A DNA stretch of 64,000 nucleotides from Deinococcus sp. LM3 (GCF_002017875.1 NZ_MUFV01000001.1:496001-560000), one strand, 5' to 3'; positions 8,643 to 17,958 are shown, numbered from the stretch's first letter. Made by a program: numbers and translations. Notes: generated by a model not told the origin, from the sequence alone.

Positions 8643-9323
8643 TTACAGGTCCACGCCGTCCAGGGTGGCCACGCCGTGTTTCAGGGCGTACAGCGCGGCC
8701 TGGGTGCGGCTGTCCAGGCCGAGTTTGCCCAGCAGGCGCGAGACGTGGGTTTTCACGGTGGCCTCGCTGACGTTCTGGTCGGTGGCGATGTCGCGGTTGC
8801 TGTAGCCGTGCGCGATCAGTTGCAGGACGATGGTTTCCTTGGGCGTGAGGCTCTCGCGCATCTCGCCGCCCCGGAAGTCCCGCACGAGGCGGCGGGCCGC
8901 TTCCGGGTGCAGGCGCACCTCGCCGCGCGCGGCGGCGTGGATGGCGTCGGCCAGGGTGTCCGACGAGGCGTCCTTGAGCATGTAGCTGATCGCGCCGGCC
9001 TCGATGGCGCCGTTCACCTTGTGTTCCTCCAGGGTGCTGGTCAGGGCGATCACCTCGGTGTCGGGGTGGGCGCGTTTCAGGGCGCGGGTGGCGGTAATGC
9101 CGTCCATGACGGGCATCATCAGGTCCATGATGACCACGTCGGGGTGCAGCGCGGCGACCTGCGTCAGGGCTTCCTCGCCGTTGGCGGCCTCGCCGATCAC
9201 GTCGATGAGGGGGTCGAGGCCCAGGAACAGGCGCAGGCCCTGGCGGACGACCGCGTGGTCGTCGACCAGCAGGACGCGCACGGCAGGGCCGGAGGCCGCA
9301 GGGTCGGGGGTGGGGTGGGTCAT
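8643..9323 (-). CDS. NarL/FixJ-type response regulator
   Basis: A 226-residue two-domain response regulator. The receiver domain has LLVDDHAVVRQG (acidic pocket), the phospho-acceptor Asp in DVVIMDLMMPVMDG (about residue 70), Thr/Ser in IALTSTL and Lys in YMLKDAS. The C-terminal LuxR-type HTH has LTPKETIVLQLIAHGYSN and SEATVKTHVSRLLGKLG. Its ATG overlaps the stop of the DUF4097 gene (ATGA), which in turn overlaps the histidine kinase gene, so kinase, middle protein and regulator are one coupled operon and surely one signalling unit. It resembles LiaR/VraR-like envelope regulators in architecture; target genes are not visible. Confidence 0.95.
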   Translation of the reverse strand: MTHPTPDPAASGPAVRVLLVDDHAVVRQGLRLFLGLDPLIDVIGEAANGEEALTQVAALHPDVVIMDLMMPVMDGITATRALKRAHPDTEVIALTSTLEEHKVNGAIEAGAISYMLKDASSDTLADAIHAAARGEVRLHPEAARRLVRDFRGGEMRESLTPKETIVLQLIAHGYSNRDIATDQNVSEATVKTHVSRLLGKLGLDSRTQAALYALKHGVATLDGVDL

Positions 9324-10348
9324 GGGGTGTCCTCCAGGGGGGTCAGGGTGAAGTTGGCACGGGGGGCGTCCACGAACACGTCGAGGTCCGGCGCGAGCGA
9401 GGCGGGCGCGCCACGCGGCCAGGAGAGGGTGTCGCGGTCCGTGAACCGCACCCGGACCTTCAGGGCGGGCGGCAGGCGCAGGGTCACGTCGCCGCTCTGG
9501 GTGCGGATGTCGAGGTTCCCGCGCGTGAGGGGCGTGGCGGTCACGGTCAGGTCGCCGCTGGCGGTGGTCAGGGTGGCGCGGCCCGTGACGGTGGGCAGCG
9601 TGAGGCGCACGTCGCCGCTCTCGGTCCCCACACCCAGCGTCTGGGTGCGCATGGCGCTCAGGTCGAGCGTCTGGTCGCCGCTGGCGGTGTTCACGCGCAG
9701 CGCGTCGGGGGCCGAGCCGGGCGCGGCGCGGACGGTGACCTCGCCGCTGCGGGTCACGACACTGAGCGCCCCGGCGGGCCGGGCGGGCAGGTCGAGCGTC
9801 TGGTCGCCGTTGTCGCTGCGCAGGCTCAGGGTCCGCAGGCGCAGCGGCCCCAGGTCGGCGATGACATTCCCGCTGGTCGTGACGGCCGAGAGCGTGAGCG
9901 GCAGGTCCCGCGTGAGGCGCAGGTCGGCCGTGTGCTGCACCTGTTCCGGGCCGGTCACGATCACGCCGCCCCGGTCCAGCGGCTGGACGCGCAGGGACAG
10001 CGCGGCGTTCAGGGCGCGGCCCTGGCGGGTCACGTCGGCCTGCACGGGATTGCGGGCGCGGTGGTGAACGCGGCCCTGCACGGCCAGGGCGCTGCCGGCC
10101 GGCAGGGCTTCCAGCGTCAGGTTCACGCGGTCGCCGCTGAAGCTCAGGCCAGCCGTGCGGGCCAGGTCCAGCGGGAGCGGGCCGTCCAGGGGCACGCTGA
10201 CGGGCGTGTCCAGCACGCTCATGCCGGGCGTGGGCTGCAGCGTGACGTTCTGCCACGCCAGCAGCCCGCCGCCCGCCACCAGCAGCAGCCCGGCCGCCAT
10301 GCGGCCCAGGACCGGCAGCAGGGGCCGCGAGGGCGGAACGGTGGTCAC
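9320..10348 (-). CDS. DUF4097 beta-helix protein with N-terminal membrane anchor
   Basis: A 342-residue protein with one N-terminal hydrophobic segment (about residues 15-33, MAAGLLLVAGGGLLAW) and then a repetitive beta-rich region. The motif TxSGDVTL/TASGDQTLDL recurs about every 20-25 residues at least six times, the hallmark of DUF4097 (adhesin-like right-handed beta-helix). The start is a GTG at 10348 that overlaps the kinase stop by 4 bp; its own stop overlaps the regulator ATG. It probably sits at the outer face of the membrane and may sense or modulate kinase activity, as other DUF4097 proteins are linked to LiaFSR-like envelope systems. This role is inferred from context. Confidence 0.85.
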   Translation of the reverse strand: MTTVPPSRPLLPVLGRMAAGLLLVAGGGLLAWQNVTLQPTPGMSVLDTPVSVPLDGPLPLDLARTAGLSFSGDRVNLTLEALPAGSALAVQGRVHHRARNPVQADVTRQGRALNAALSLRVQPLDRGGVIVTGPEQVQHTADLRLTRDLPLTLSAVTTSGNVIADLGPLRLRTLSLRSDNGDQTLDLPARPAGALSVVTRSGEVTVRAAPGSAPDALRVNTASGDQTLDLSAMRTQTLGVGTESGDVRLTLPTVTGRATLTTASGDLTVTATPLTRGNLDIRTQSGDVTLRLPPALKVRVRFTDRDTLSWPRGAPASLAPDLDVFVDAPRANFTLTPLEDTP

Positions 10349-12108
10349 GCGCCCTCCTCGCCCGCAGCGGCGACCGGCGCGGCCAGGGGCGCGGCGGCCG
10401 GGAGGGTCAGGGTGACGGCCGTGCCCTCTCCCGGCGCGGACTGCACGTGCAGGTGCCCGCCCGCCCCGGCGGCGCGCTCGCGCATGCTGCGTTGCCCCAG
10501 CGTGCCGCGCCCCTGCGCCTGCGGGTCGAAGCCGCGCCCGTCGTCCCGGACGGTCAGGGTCACGTGAGGGCCGTCCTGCACCAGCGACACCCACACCTGC
10601 GCGGCGCGGGCGTGCTTGACCACGTTGTGCAGCGCTTCCTGCGCCACGCGGTAGGCGGCGGCCTGCACGTCCGGCGCGAGGTCCGGTTCGCGGCGCAGCT
10701 CGGCGTGCACCTGCAGGCCGTGCCGGGCTTCCAGCGCGTGCGCGTGCTGCGTGAGCGCCGCGATCAGGCCGCCCTCCTCCAGCGCGTCCGGGCGCAGGCT
10801 GAACAGCAGCGCCTTCATCTCGGACACGCCGCCCTCCGCGAGCCGGATGGTGTAATCCAGGCTCTGGAGGGTCCGGGCCGGGTCGCGTTCCAGCGTGGCG
10901 CGCGCGGTCTTGGCGCCCAGCGTGATGCCGTACAGCGCCTGCGCGACGCTGTCGTGCAGTTCGCGGGCCAGCCGGGCGCGTTCCTGCTCTCCGGCCCGCG
11001 CGCCCGCCCGCTCGATCAGCTGCGCGGCGTGCAGCGCGGTCCCCGCGTGATCCGCGATGCTCAGCAGGAACGCCAGTTCGTCCGCGCCGGGCCGCACGCC
11101 CGGACGGTACCGGGCGCGCAGCGTGCCGCCCTCCAGCGTCCCGGCCGACGCGGGCAGCGACACCGGCAGGACAGCCAGCAGCCCACCATCCGGGAGGGGC
11201 AGCACGTTCGCCTCTCCCGGATGCGGCAGGGCCGTGTCCGGAGCGCTGGAGGGCGGCTCCGTGTCGCCCGCCCAGGGGTCCGAGACGCTCGAGGCCCGCA
11301 GCGTGCCATCCGGGGCGTGCAGCGTGACCTGCGCGGCCGTGCTGGCGGCGCAGGCCTGGGTGGTCAGGTCGGCCAGCGTGGCATTCAGGTCGTCGCCCAG
11401 CGCGACCCGCCCGGCGGCGCGGCGCAGGGCCACGACCTCACGCCGCGCCGCCTCGTCCCCGGCGTCCAGGGTCAGCAGCGCCGCCGTCAGGCGCGTCCAC
11501 AGGCGGCCCATCAGGTTCAGGACGCCCGCCGCGACGATCAGCACCCCCAGACCGGCCAGCATCAGGCCCGCCACGGCCACCGGGCCCGGTTGCACCGTCC
11601 ACTCGTTCCACACGACCGGCACGGCCGACCCCAGCGCCCAGCCCGGCGCGGCCAGCCCCAGCAGCGCCAGACTCAGCAGCGCGGCCAGCACCAGCCAGCA
11701 CAGCACCCCCAGCGGCAGCTGCACCACGTGGAACAGCAGCGTGCGGTACGTGACCGGCGAGGACAGCTGCGCGCCCAGCCACGCCAGCACGCCCGCGTAC
11801 GCGACCGGGGCGGGCCGCGCGAACCGCACGCCCAGCACGCCCGCCAGCCCCCGTTGCAGATCACCCAGCGTCCGGACCAGCCACACGGCCCCCAGCAGGG
11901 CCGGCGCGCCGATCAGCAGCGGCAGGGTCAGCAGGCCACCGGCGATCACCACCGTCAGCAGCGTGGCGACCAGCAGTCCGACCGGCAGGGTCAGCAGGAC
12001 GTACGCGGCCGCGCGGTACGTGGTGGGATCGGTCAGGTCACGCAGCGGGCCGCCACGCACCCCGCGTGACCCGCCCGGTTCCCGCACCGCTCCCATGACC
12101 TTCATCAT
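10345..12108 (-). CDS. Sensor histidine kinase of the HisKA_3/NarL class
   Basis: A 587-residue membrane kinase. Hydrophobic segments fill roughly residues 30-205 in several helices, followed by a GAF-like linker and the HisKA_3 phospho-acceptor ARELHDSVAQALYGI at about residues 390-405. The HATPase domain has EALHNVVKHARAA (N box) and DDGRGFDPQ (G1), then GRGTLGQRSMRERAAGAGG. It belongs with the response regulator two genes on. Start chosen at the ATG 12108; ATGs at 12105 and 12096 are close alternatives. The frame is open to 12201, but that part is not membrane-like. Confidence 0.92.
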   Translation of the reverse strand: MMKVMGAVREPGGSRGVRGGPLRDLTDPTTYRAAAYVLLTLPVGLLVATLLTVVIAGGLLTLPLLIGAPALLGAVWLVRTLGDLQRGLAGVLGVRFARPAPVAYAGVLAWLGAQLSSPVTYRTLLFHVVQLPLGVLCWLVLAALLSLALLGLAAPGWALGSAVPVVWNEWTVQPGPVAVAGLMLAGLGVLIVAAGVLNLMGRLWTRLTAALLTLDAGDEAARREVVALRRAAGRVALGDDLNATLADLTTQACAASTAAQVTLHAPDGTLRASSVSDPWAGDTEPPSSAPDTALPHPGEANVLPLPDGGLLAVLPVSLPASAGTLEGGTLRARYRPGVRPGADELAFLLSIADHAGTALHAAQLIERAGARAGEQERARLARELHDSVAQALYGITLGAKTARATLERDPARTLQSLDYTIRLAEGGVSEMKALLFSLRPDALEEGGLIAALTQHAHALEARHGLQVHAELRREPDLAPDVQAAAYRVAQEALHNVVKHARAAQVWVSLVQDGPHVTLTVRDDGRGFDPQAQGRGTLGQRSMRERAAGAGGHLHVQSAPGEGTAVTLTLPAAAPLAAPVAAAGEEGA

Positions 12109-12206
12109 GCCGCGCAGCGTAGCGCCGCGCGGGCCGCACCTCGTCCCACCAAAGGGGGAGGTGGCGCCCGGCACGCGTCCGGCCGCCGCAGGGTGCGGCA
12201 CGAACA

Positions 12207-12238
12207 GGCGGGCCGGTCCCCGTGAGGACCGACCCGCC
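12207..12238 (-). terminator. Hairpin between BON-LysM gene and kinase operon
   Basis: GGCGGGcCGGTCC (12207-12219) pairs with GGACCGaCCCGCC (12226-12238) with one internal mismatch and a 6-nt loop. It lies 18 nt after the BON-LysM stop and lacks a T-tract. Confidence 0.55.
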
Positions 12239-12255
12239 CGGAAGGACGCTCCGGC

Positions 12256-13041
12256 TCAGCCGGGAATGCGGATCTTCTGCCCGACCTTGATCAGGTCCGG
12301 GTTGCTGATGTTGTTGAAGTGCGCGATCTTCCTGTACTCGGCGGCGTTGCCGTAGTACTTCTGCGCGATGGCGCCCAGGGTGTCGCCGGCCTTGACGGTG
12401 TACACGGTGTCGCCGGTGTCCTGGTCTTTTTCCTTCGCCAGTTCCTTGGCTCCGGCGGCGACCCGCAGGCCGCTGACATCCACGGACGCCACGCCCTGCA
12501 CCTCGCGGGCCAGCTTCTCGGCGAGGCGTTTCTCGTGGTCGTTGTCCACCACGCCGCGCAGGATGACGCTCTTGCCGCTCTGCAGCACGTCGATGGGATC
12601 GTCGGCCAGTTCCACGTTGCCGCGCAGGGCCTTCAGGACGGCCTTGGCGACCCGGCTGTTGTCCTCGAACTCGGTGTCGTCGGCGCTGGCCGGGGCAGGG
12701 CTGGCCGGACGGGCGTTCAGATTCCCGGTCGTGGGCTGAATTTCCGGGGCGGTCGCCGGCGCGGTTTCCTGCACGGTCGCGGCCGGTGCCTGCGGGGCTG
12801 GCTGGGCCGGCGCGGCGACCTGTTGCTCGAAGGTCACGCCGCTGGTGTCGACGTTCTTGACTCCGTTGATACCCCCGGCGACCGCGTTGATCAGGCCCAC
12901 GTACCGCTCGTTGGGGACCATGCCAGTCACGGAGACGGTGCCGCCACGTTCCTGCACCTGCAGACCCAGGTCTTTCAGGCGGGCCTGCTCGTTGATGGCG
13001 TCTTTGACTCGGTCAGCGGTGCTCTTTCCAAATGGCCACAT
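12256..13041 (-). CDS. BON and LysM domain protein
   Basis: A 261-residue protein with no signal peptide, beginning MWPFGKSTADRVKDAI. A first BON-like segment covers about residues 10-70, a Pro/Ala/Gln-rich linker about 75-130, a second BON domain (AVLKALRGNVELADDPIDV) about 135-200, and a C-terminal LysM (DTVYTVKAGDTLGAIAQKYYG) about 210-258. The order BON then LysM recalls the E. coli potassium-binding protein Kbp/YgaU, but with an extra BON-like unit. TACGCT lies 6 nt before the ATG (leaderless style). The extended end of the M1 peptidase frame runs 29 bp into this gene's start. Confidence 0.88.
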   Translation of the reverse strand: MWPFGKSTADRVKDAINEQARLKDLGLQVQERGGTVSVTGMVPNERYVGLINAVAGGINGVKNVDTSGVTFEQQVAAPAQPAPQAPAATVQETAPATAPEIQPTTGNLNARPASPAPASADDTEFEDNSRVAKAVLKALRGNVELADDPIDVLQSGKSVILRGVVDNDHEKRLAEKLAREVQGVASVDVSGLRVAAGAKELAKEKDQDTGDTVYTVKAGDTLGAIAQKYYGNAAEYRKIAHFNNISNPDLIKVGQKIRIPG

Positions 13042-14701
13042 GAGGGAAGCGTACACCGCCCGGCACAGGCAGTGTGAGATACCCCACGTTCCTTAAGGCA
13101 AAGTCAGGATTCCCTGAGCGTGGGGGCGTGATACGGATTCCGTTTGTTTCGCCGACAATCCGGGACTTCACCGGATTGCCAGCTCCACGTCCGGAACCCG
13201 TGTTGCTCCCACTCGCTTCGCTCGGATTGAATGGGCTTTGCAGCCCATTCAATCGGAGTCGGTATGAGGGCAGTTCCGGGGCCTCCACCCACTGCCGCAG
13301 AAGGACCGCCGCGCCGGGTCCGAGGGTACGGTGCACGTAGGCGAGCAGGTCGCCGGTGCCGACGACCGCCCCCGCCTCGCCCGCTGCGTACCCGCGCAGG
13401 AACCGCCGGAAGGCGGGATCACCGGCGTGCAGGCGCAGGGCGTGCAGGGCCAGCGCGCCGCGCTGGTAGGCGCTGGTGTCGAACATCTGGTCGGGGGTGA
13501 CGGCAATCAGCGGACGGGTGCCGCGCCGCTGGAGGGTGGCGTGCCAGGCGTGCGCGAGGGCCTGTCCGTCCTGACCCTGGTGTTCGGCCCAGAGCAGTTC
13601 GGCGTACGTGGCGAAGCCCTCGTTCAGCCACACGTCGGACCAGTCGCGCAGCGCGACCGTGTTCCCGAACCACTGGTGGGCGGCCTCGTGCACGATCACG
13701 CGCTCGCTGCTGGACGTGACGGGCATGGTGGAGAGCGTCGCGGTTTCCAGGGCGGGCAGGCGGGCCGTGACGACCGCCGAGCCGTACGTGGCGAACGGGT
13801 ACGGCCCGAACCAGTCGCTCAGGGCCTCCAGGATCTCGCCGGTGCGGCGGTAGGGGGCGCGCGCCGCGTCGGCCGTGCCGGGCGGAAAGTAGTCGCGGCG
13901 GGTGATCAGCGTTCCGCCGGGCCCCACGGGCACGCCCGGACTGTCCACGGCCTCCAGGGGGCCCAGGTGCACGGCCAGGGCGTAGGTGGGGATGGGCCGC
14001 GTCTGGTGGAAGGTGACGGTGTGCGCGCCGGGCGTGTCGGTCACCTGACCGCGAAAGCCGCTGGCGGCGGCGGTCGTGCCGGGCGGGACGGTCAGGGTGA
14101 CGGTGAACGTGGCGGGGTCCGAGGGGTGATCGTTGACCGGCAGGAAGGTGCGGGTGCCGTCCGGTTCGCTGAACGCGAAGTTCGCGCCGCCTGCGGCGTT
14201 CAGGGGGTCCGGGACGGCCTGCCAGCCCAGCGTGAACGGAAAGACCGGGTCCGGCAGGACGCCCGCCAAGCCCGCGTAGCGCAGGGTCACGCGGGCCTCC
14301 TGACCGGCAGGCAGGGCGCGCAGGATCAGCAGCTTCCCGCCCGCGCGGTCCTGCCGGAACGGGACGGGCTGCCCGTCCCACAGGGCCGCGGTGACGGCCG
14401 GTCCCAGGAAATCCAGGCTGATCAGCGGCAGGGACTGTCGAGCGCGCAGGGTGGCGGTCACGTCGCCGCTGAGGGCGCGGGTGCCGGGCTGCGTGACGGT
14501 CAGGTGCACGTCGTAGTGCACGGCGTCCAGGCCCGCCTGCCCCAGCGTGGGGTACAGGGTGTCCCCCACCGGGCGGACCTGGGTGGCAGGGCTCGCTGCT
14601 GGAACGGTCTGCGCGGCGGCCAGGAACGGGGCGGGCAGCAGCATCGCGCCGACCAGCAGCCCGCCCCGGAGGGGGTTGGAGAAACGAACGACGGAATGCA
14701 C
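13013..14701 (-). CDS. M1 family metallopeptidase with repeat-derived C-terminus
   Basis: Secreted or membrane-attached zinc aminopeptidase-like protein, 562 residues as it now reads. A signal peptide ends near AAAQT. The zinc site HEAAH (in HEAAHQWFGN) and the distal Glu in WLNEGFATYAE are intact, at about residues 338-365. From the residue after ELPS the frame enters the inserted ~134-bp repeat (about 45 residues) and then continues out of frame for 38 residues, so the last 83 residues are not native. Removing the insert and one TGA flank restores an ending of 11 residues (RPHAQGILTLP) with a TAA stop at 13092-13094. The start is GTG at 14701, just after the NUDIX gene. The catalytic part appears complete. 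Confidence 0.9.
   Translation of the reverse strand: MHSVVRFSNPLRGGLLVGAMLLPAPFLAAAQTVPAASPATQVRPVGDTLYPTLGQAGLDAVHYDVHLTVTQPGTRALSGDVTATLRARQSLPLISLDFLGPAVTAALWDGQPVPFRQDRAGGKLLILRALPAGQEARVTLRYAGLAGVLPDPVFPFTLGWQAVPDPLNAAGGANFAFSEPDGTRTFLPVNDHPSDPATFTVTLTVPPGTTAAASGFRGQVTDTPGAHTVTFHQTRPIPTYALAVHLGPLEAVDSPGVPVGPGGTLITRRDYFPPGTADAARAPYRRTGEILEALSDWFGPYPFATYGSAVVTARLPALETATLSTMPVTSSSERVIVHEAAHQWFGNTVALRDWSDVWLNEGFATYAELLWAEHQGQDGQALAHAWHATLQRRGTRPLIAVTPDQMFDTSAYQRGALALHALRLHAGDPAFRRFLRGYAAGEAGAVVGTGDLLAYVHRTLGPGAAVLLRQWVEAPELPSYRLRLNGLQSPFNPSEASGSNTGSGRGAGNPVKSRIVGETNGIRITPPRSGNPDFALRNVGYLTLPVPGGVRFPHVAIWKEHR
13131..13264 (+). repeat. MITE-like ~134-bp repeat, copy A (inside M1 peptidase gene)
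   Basis: Terminal inverted repeats TACGGATTCCG and CGGAGTCGGTA flank two internal hairpins: CAATCCGG/CCGGATTG (13156-13163/13171-13178) and a perfect 13-bp stem GATTGAATGGGCT/AGCCCATTCAATC (13225-13237/13242-13254, loop TTGC). Three-base direct repeats TGA lie on each side (13128-13130 and 13265-13267). Confidence 0.85.
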
Positions 14702-14714
14702 CGGAAATCCGGGC

Positions 14715-15191
<477 letters not shown>

Positions 15192-15220
15192 GTGAAGGGC
15201 AGTCTAGCGCGCCGGCCCGC

Positions 15221-15634
15221 TCAGGAGGGACGGGGTGAAGACAGCGCCGCGAGCACGTCGTCCGGCAGGCGGGCCGGGCGGTAGGCGTGATCGGTGGCGA
15301 TGTGACGCGTCTCGCCCGTGGCGAGCAGTTCGTCGCCGCGCCGGACCTCGTACGTGAAGGTCAGGGTGCGGGAACGCACGGACGTGACGCGCGTCAGGAC
15401 GTGCAGCGTGTCGTCGTAGCGGGCGGCGCGGCGGTACTCGACGTTCAGGCCCGAGAGCATCAGGTAGTACCCGCGCGCCTCGACCTCCCGGTACGGCAGG
15501 CCCAGGGCGTTCATCAGGTCCGTGCGCGCCACCTCGAACCACACCGGGTACGTGGCGTGATGCGCGACGCCCATGGCGTCCGTCTCGGCGTAGCGCACGC
15601 GGATGACCGTCAGGGACGGCTCGCCGGGGTTCAC
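15221..15634 (-). CDS. Acyl-CoA thioesterase, 4HBT/YbgC type
   Basis: A 137-residue hot-dog fold protein with the 4-hydroxybenzoyl-CoA thioesterase signature RYAETDAMGVAHHATYPVWF near residues 14-33; the Asp in ETDAMG is the expected catalytic residue. Likely hydrolyses short or medium acyl-CoA/ACP. The GTG start at 15634 overlaps the rbfA stop (GTGA), so it is translationally coupled to the ribosome assembly gene; no functional link is obvious. Confidence 0.9.
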   Translation of the reverse strand: MNPGEPSLTVIRVRYAETDAMGVAHHATYPVWFEVARTDLMNALGLPYREVEARGYYLMLSGLNVEYRRAARYDDTLHVLTRVTSVRSRTLTFTYEVRRGDELLATGETRHIATDHAYRPARLPDDVLAALSSPRPS

Positions 15635-15918
15635 AGGATGGTGTCCGACGCGGCGTGGAATTCCAGGGTGGGCGTGCGGCGCAGTTTCACCTGATCCGCC
15701 ACCTGCCGCTGCAGGTGCCCGCGTGCGCCGCGCAGCGCGTCGAGCAGCTCGTCCATGTCGCCGGTCATGGCGCTCACGTACACCCGCGCGATGCCGTAAT
15801 CGCTGGTCACGCTGATGCGCTCGACGGTCACGATCATGGGCACGCGCGGGTCCCGCAGGCCCGAGATGGCCTCGCTGAGCACGCGGGTCAGCTGCGACTG
15901 AAGCTGTTCGGGTTTCAT
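15631..15918 (-). CDS. rbfA: Ribosome-binding factor A
   Basis: RbfA binds the 30S subunit during late maturation of 16S rRNA. The 95-residue protein shows the KH-like pattern: SQLTRVLSEAISGLRDPRVP, VTVERISVTSDYGIARVYVS and RQVADQVKLRRTPTLEFHAAS. It is shorter than typical RbfA (roughly 110-130 residues), lacking the usual charged C-terminal tail. ATG 15918 places the first helix at the normal position. The thioesterase gene follows with a 4-bp overlap. Confidence 0.9.
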   Translation of the reverse strand: MKPEQLQSQLTRVLSEAISGLRDPRVPMIVTVERISVTSDYGIARVYVSAMTGDMDELLDALRGARGHLQRQVADQVKLRRTPTLEFHAASDTIL

Positions 15919-16203
15919 GCGCGCACCGGGGTGGCGGGCAGCCGGGAGAAGATCAACATCCCCGCATGGTAATACGGATCGCGCTCCTTCCCGCAGGCCC
16001 GTGCGGGTTTGAACGTTTCCGTAAGGGGCCGCGCGGCCGCCCTGATCCACGCGGCCAGCCGGTGGCCGCGGACCGGATCGGGAGGCGGTCACAGGACAGG
16101 CACGCTCCGGTCACGGGGGTCGGCGCAGGGTAACGGCACCCGCCTCACCCGGCAGCCGCGCAGGCGGCCCGGACCCTCTCACCGGGCGGGCAGGAGGAAC
16201 CCC

Positions 16204-16599
16204 ATGCGGAACCTGATCTCCCTTCTCCGTCTGCCGATCTCTGTGCGTCGGCTGCGCCCCGTACCGCTGCTGGTCGGCGCGGCCCTGTTCGCCGGATGCG
16301 GCGCGCCCGCACAGGGGCTGGCGTCCCTGACCACGTCCGGGGCAGTCCTCACGGGTGGACCGACCATGACGGGCCGGGTGGAAGTGCCCGGCACGCACGA
16401 GCAGGTGTGCGCTTCGCTGGAGGCGGACGGCTGGACGCTGGTCGCCGTGTCGTTCATGCACGGTGAGCGCCGTCACCTGTACCTGCTGACCGGCCCGGCC
16501 GGGCAGGCACAGTACGCGGTGGTGGGCGGCGTGTCGCCCGTGCAGGTCGACCTGTACGCAGGGTGGCCTGATCTGCCGCAGAGCGTCACCGCCCACTGA
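16204..16599 (+). CDS. Small putative lipoprotein
   Basis: A 131-residue protein with a positively charged N-terminus, a hydrophobic stretch and lipobox LFAGC at about residues 29-33, so it is probably lipidated and exported. The mature part has no family I recognise; it holds a small domain with HEQVCASLEADGWTLVAVS and a second Cys. The ATG at 16204 has a strong CAGGAGGAA ribosome site 5-6 nt upstream, so an unusually normal leader exists here. The frame upstream to 16009 is open but not homologous to anything evident. The 285-bp gap before it (15919-16203) holds no gene I can support. Confidence 0.75.
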   Translation: MRNLISLLRLPISVRRLRPVPLLVGAALFAGCGAPAQGLASLTTSGAVLTGGPTMTGRVEVPGTHEQVCASLEADGWTLVAVSFMHGERRHLYLLTGPAGQAQYAVVGGVSPVQVDLYAGWPDLPQSVTAH

Positions 16600-16623
16600 C
16601 CTGATGGCGTGCGTGCGGCGGGG

Positions 16624-17958
16624 TCAGCGGGCGTAGCGGCGGCCGGTGTAGTCGGTGAAGACGCCAATGCCGTAACTGACCTTGCGGACACTGTCGAGCG
16701 CCGCCTGTCCGTTCCAGGCGATGCCGGTGGAGCTGCCGCCGTCGAGCAGCAGGGCGTCCCGGATGCCCAGGCGGGCCATGACGCGGCCCATCTCGGTGGT
16801 CGTGAGTTTCATGTGGGTGCTGACGAGCACGAGGTCGCGGTTGCTGATCAGGCCGATGGCGCTGCGGGCCGCGCGGCCGAACAGGGCCGGGTCGCGGAAC
16901 GCGGCGCTGTAACGCGTGATCAGTTGCCCGCCGCTCAGGATGCGGGGTCCGGTCGCCACGACCGTCTCCATGCCGGCCCAGGTGGTGTCCAGGGGGCGCA
17001 GCAGCAGCGGGGTGGTGCTGGCGCGGATGGTGGCGCGGTTGTCGGGCGTGATGGCCAGCGCCATCGGAATGCGGCCCCAGGTGAGCATGCGGCCCTGCAT
17101 GACGATGTCCCCGGCGGGCGCGTACGTCTGCGGGTGAAAGTACGACCCGTTGATGACGACCTTCGCGCCGCTGTTGCGGGCCAGCTGGCTGACGCGCGCG
17201 CCGCTGCCGAACGCGGCGCGCGGACTGGCCAGGACCGGCGCGACCAGCGTGTCGCGGTGCCGCAGGTCCACGTTCGCGATCCGGACCGGGACGTTCAGCG
17301 GGGACAGGCGTTTGAAACTGACGGGCGCACGCACCGGGCGGGGCGGGATCGGGACCGGCACGCGGCTCGGGACAAGCAGTTTCCGGCCCGGCACGATCAG
17401 GCGGGCGGTGTTCAGGCCGTTCAGGCGGCGCAGATGATCGACGCTCAGGCGGTAGCGGGCGGCGAAGCGGGTGGGCGTGTCCCCGGCCGCCATGCGCACG
17501 TAGCGGTACACGACCCGGACCTCGGTGGTGGGGGCCGGGGCGGGACGGGCGCTGCGGGCCGGGATCTTCAGGACCTGACCCGTGCGGATGACGCTGCTGC
17601 TCAGGCTATTCCCGGCTTTCAGGGCAGAGACGCTCACGCCGTAGCGGCGCGCGATCAGGCTCAGGGTGTCGCCCCTCTTCACGGTGTGCCGCCGGGCAGC
17701 AGAAGTGGCGGCGGGAGCGGCGGCAGAAACGGAAGCGCTTCCGCTCAGGCGAAGCACCTGCCCGGCGCGGATCACGTCGCCCTTCAGGCCGTTCGCGGCG
17801 CGCAGGGCGGCCACGCTGGTGCCGGTGCGGGTGGCGATGCGGTACAGCGTATCCCCGGCGCGGACCGTGACGGTGCGCGGAGCACTGGCCGCCAGCGCAG
17901 GGCCGGCGGGACCAGTCAGGCCGAGGAGAATCAGGAACAGCAGGGAGGTTCGGCGCAT
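16624..17958 (-). CDS. Secreted LysM-repeat protein with phosphodiester glycosidase (NAGPA/DUF2233) domain
   Basis: A 444-residue exported protein: signal peptide about 1-23 (ending PALAAS), three LysM motifs (VRAGDTLYRIATRTG; VKRGDTLSLIARRYG; MAAGDTPTRFAARYR) in the first ~200 residues, then a C-terminal domain with VVINGSYFHPQTYAPAGDIV, ALAITPDN and DALLLDGGSSTGIAWNG, the signatures of the phosphodiester glycosidase family. LysM modules bind peptidoglycan, so the enzyme probably acts on cell-wall or exopolysaccharide linkages. Start at the ATG (MRRTSL); an ATG 18 bp upstream is possible. Confidence 0.88.
   Translation of the reverse strand: MRRTSLLFLILLGLTGPAGPALAASAPRTVTVRAGDTLYRIATRTGTSVAALRAANGLKGDVIRAGQVLRLSGSASVSAAAPAATSAARRHTVKRGDTLSLIARRYGVSVSALKAGNSLSSSVIRTGQVLKIPARSARPAPAPTTEVRVVYRYVRMAAGDTPTRFAARYRLSVDHLRRLNGLNTARLIVPGRKLLVPSRVPVPIPPRPVRAPVSFKRLSPLNVPVRIANVDLRHRDTLVAPVLASPRAAFGSGARVSQLARNSGAKVVINGSYFHPQTYAPAGDIVMQGRMLTWGRIPMALAITPDNRATIRASTTPLLLRPLDTTWAGMETVVATGPRILSGGQLITRYSAAFRDPALFGRAARSAIGLISNRDLVLVSTHMKLTTTEMGRVMARLGIRDALLLDGGSSTGIAWNGQAALDSVRKVSYGIGVFTDYTGRRYAR

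Noticed and set aside
16009..16203. Upstream extension of the small lipoprotein
   Set aside because: Would bury the signal peptide behind 65 Arg-rich residues and ignore the strong ribosome site before 16204.
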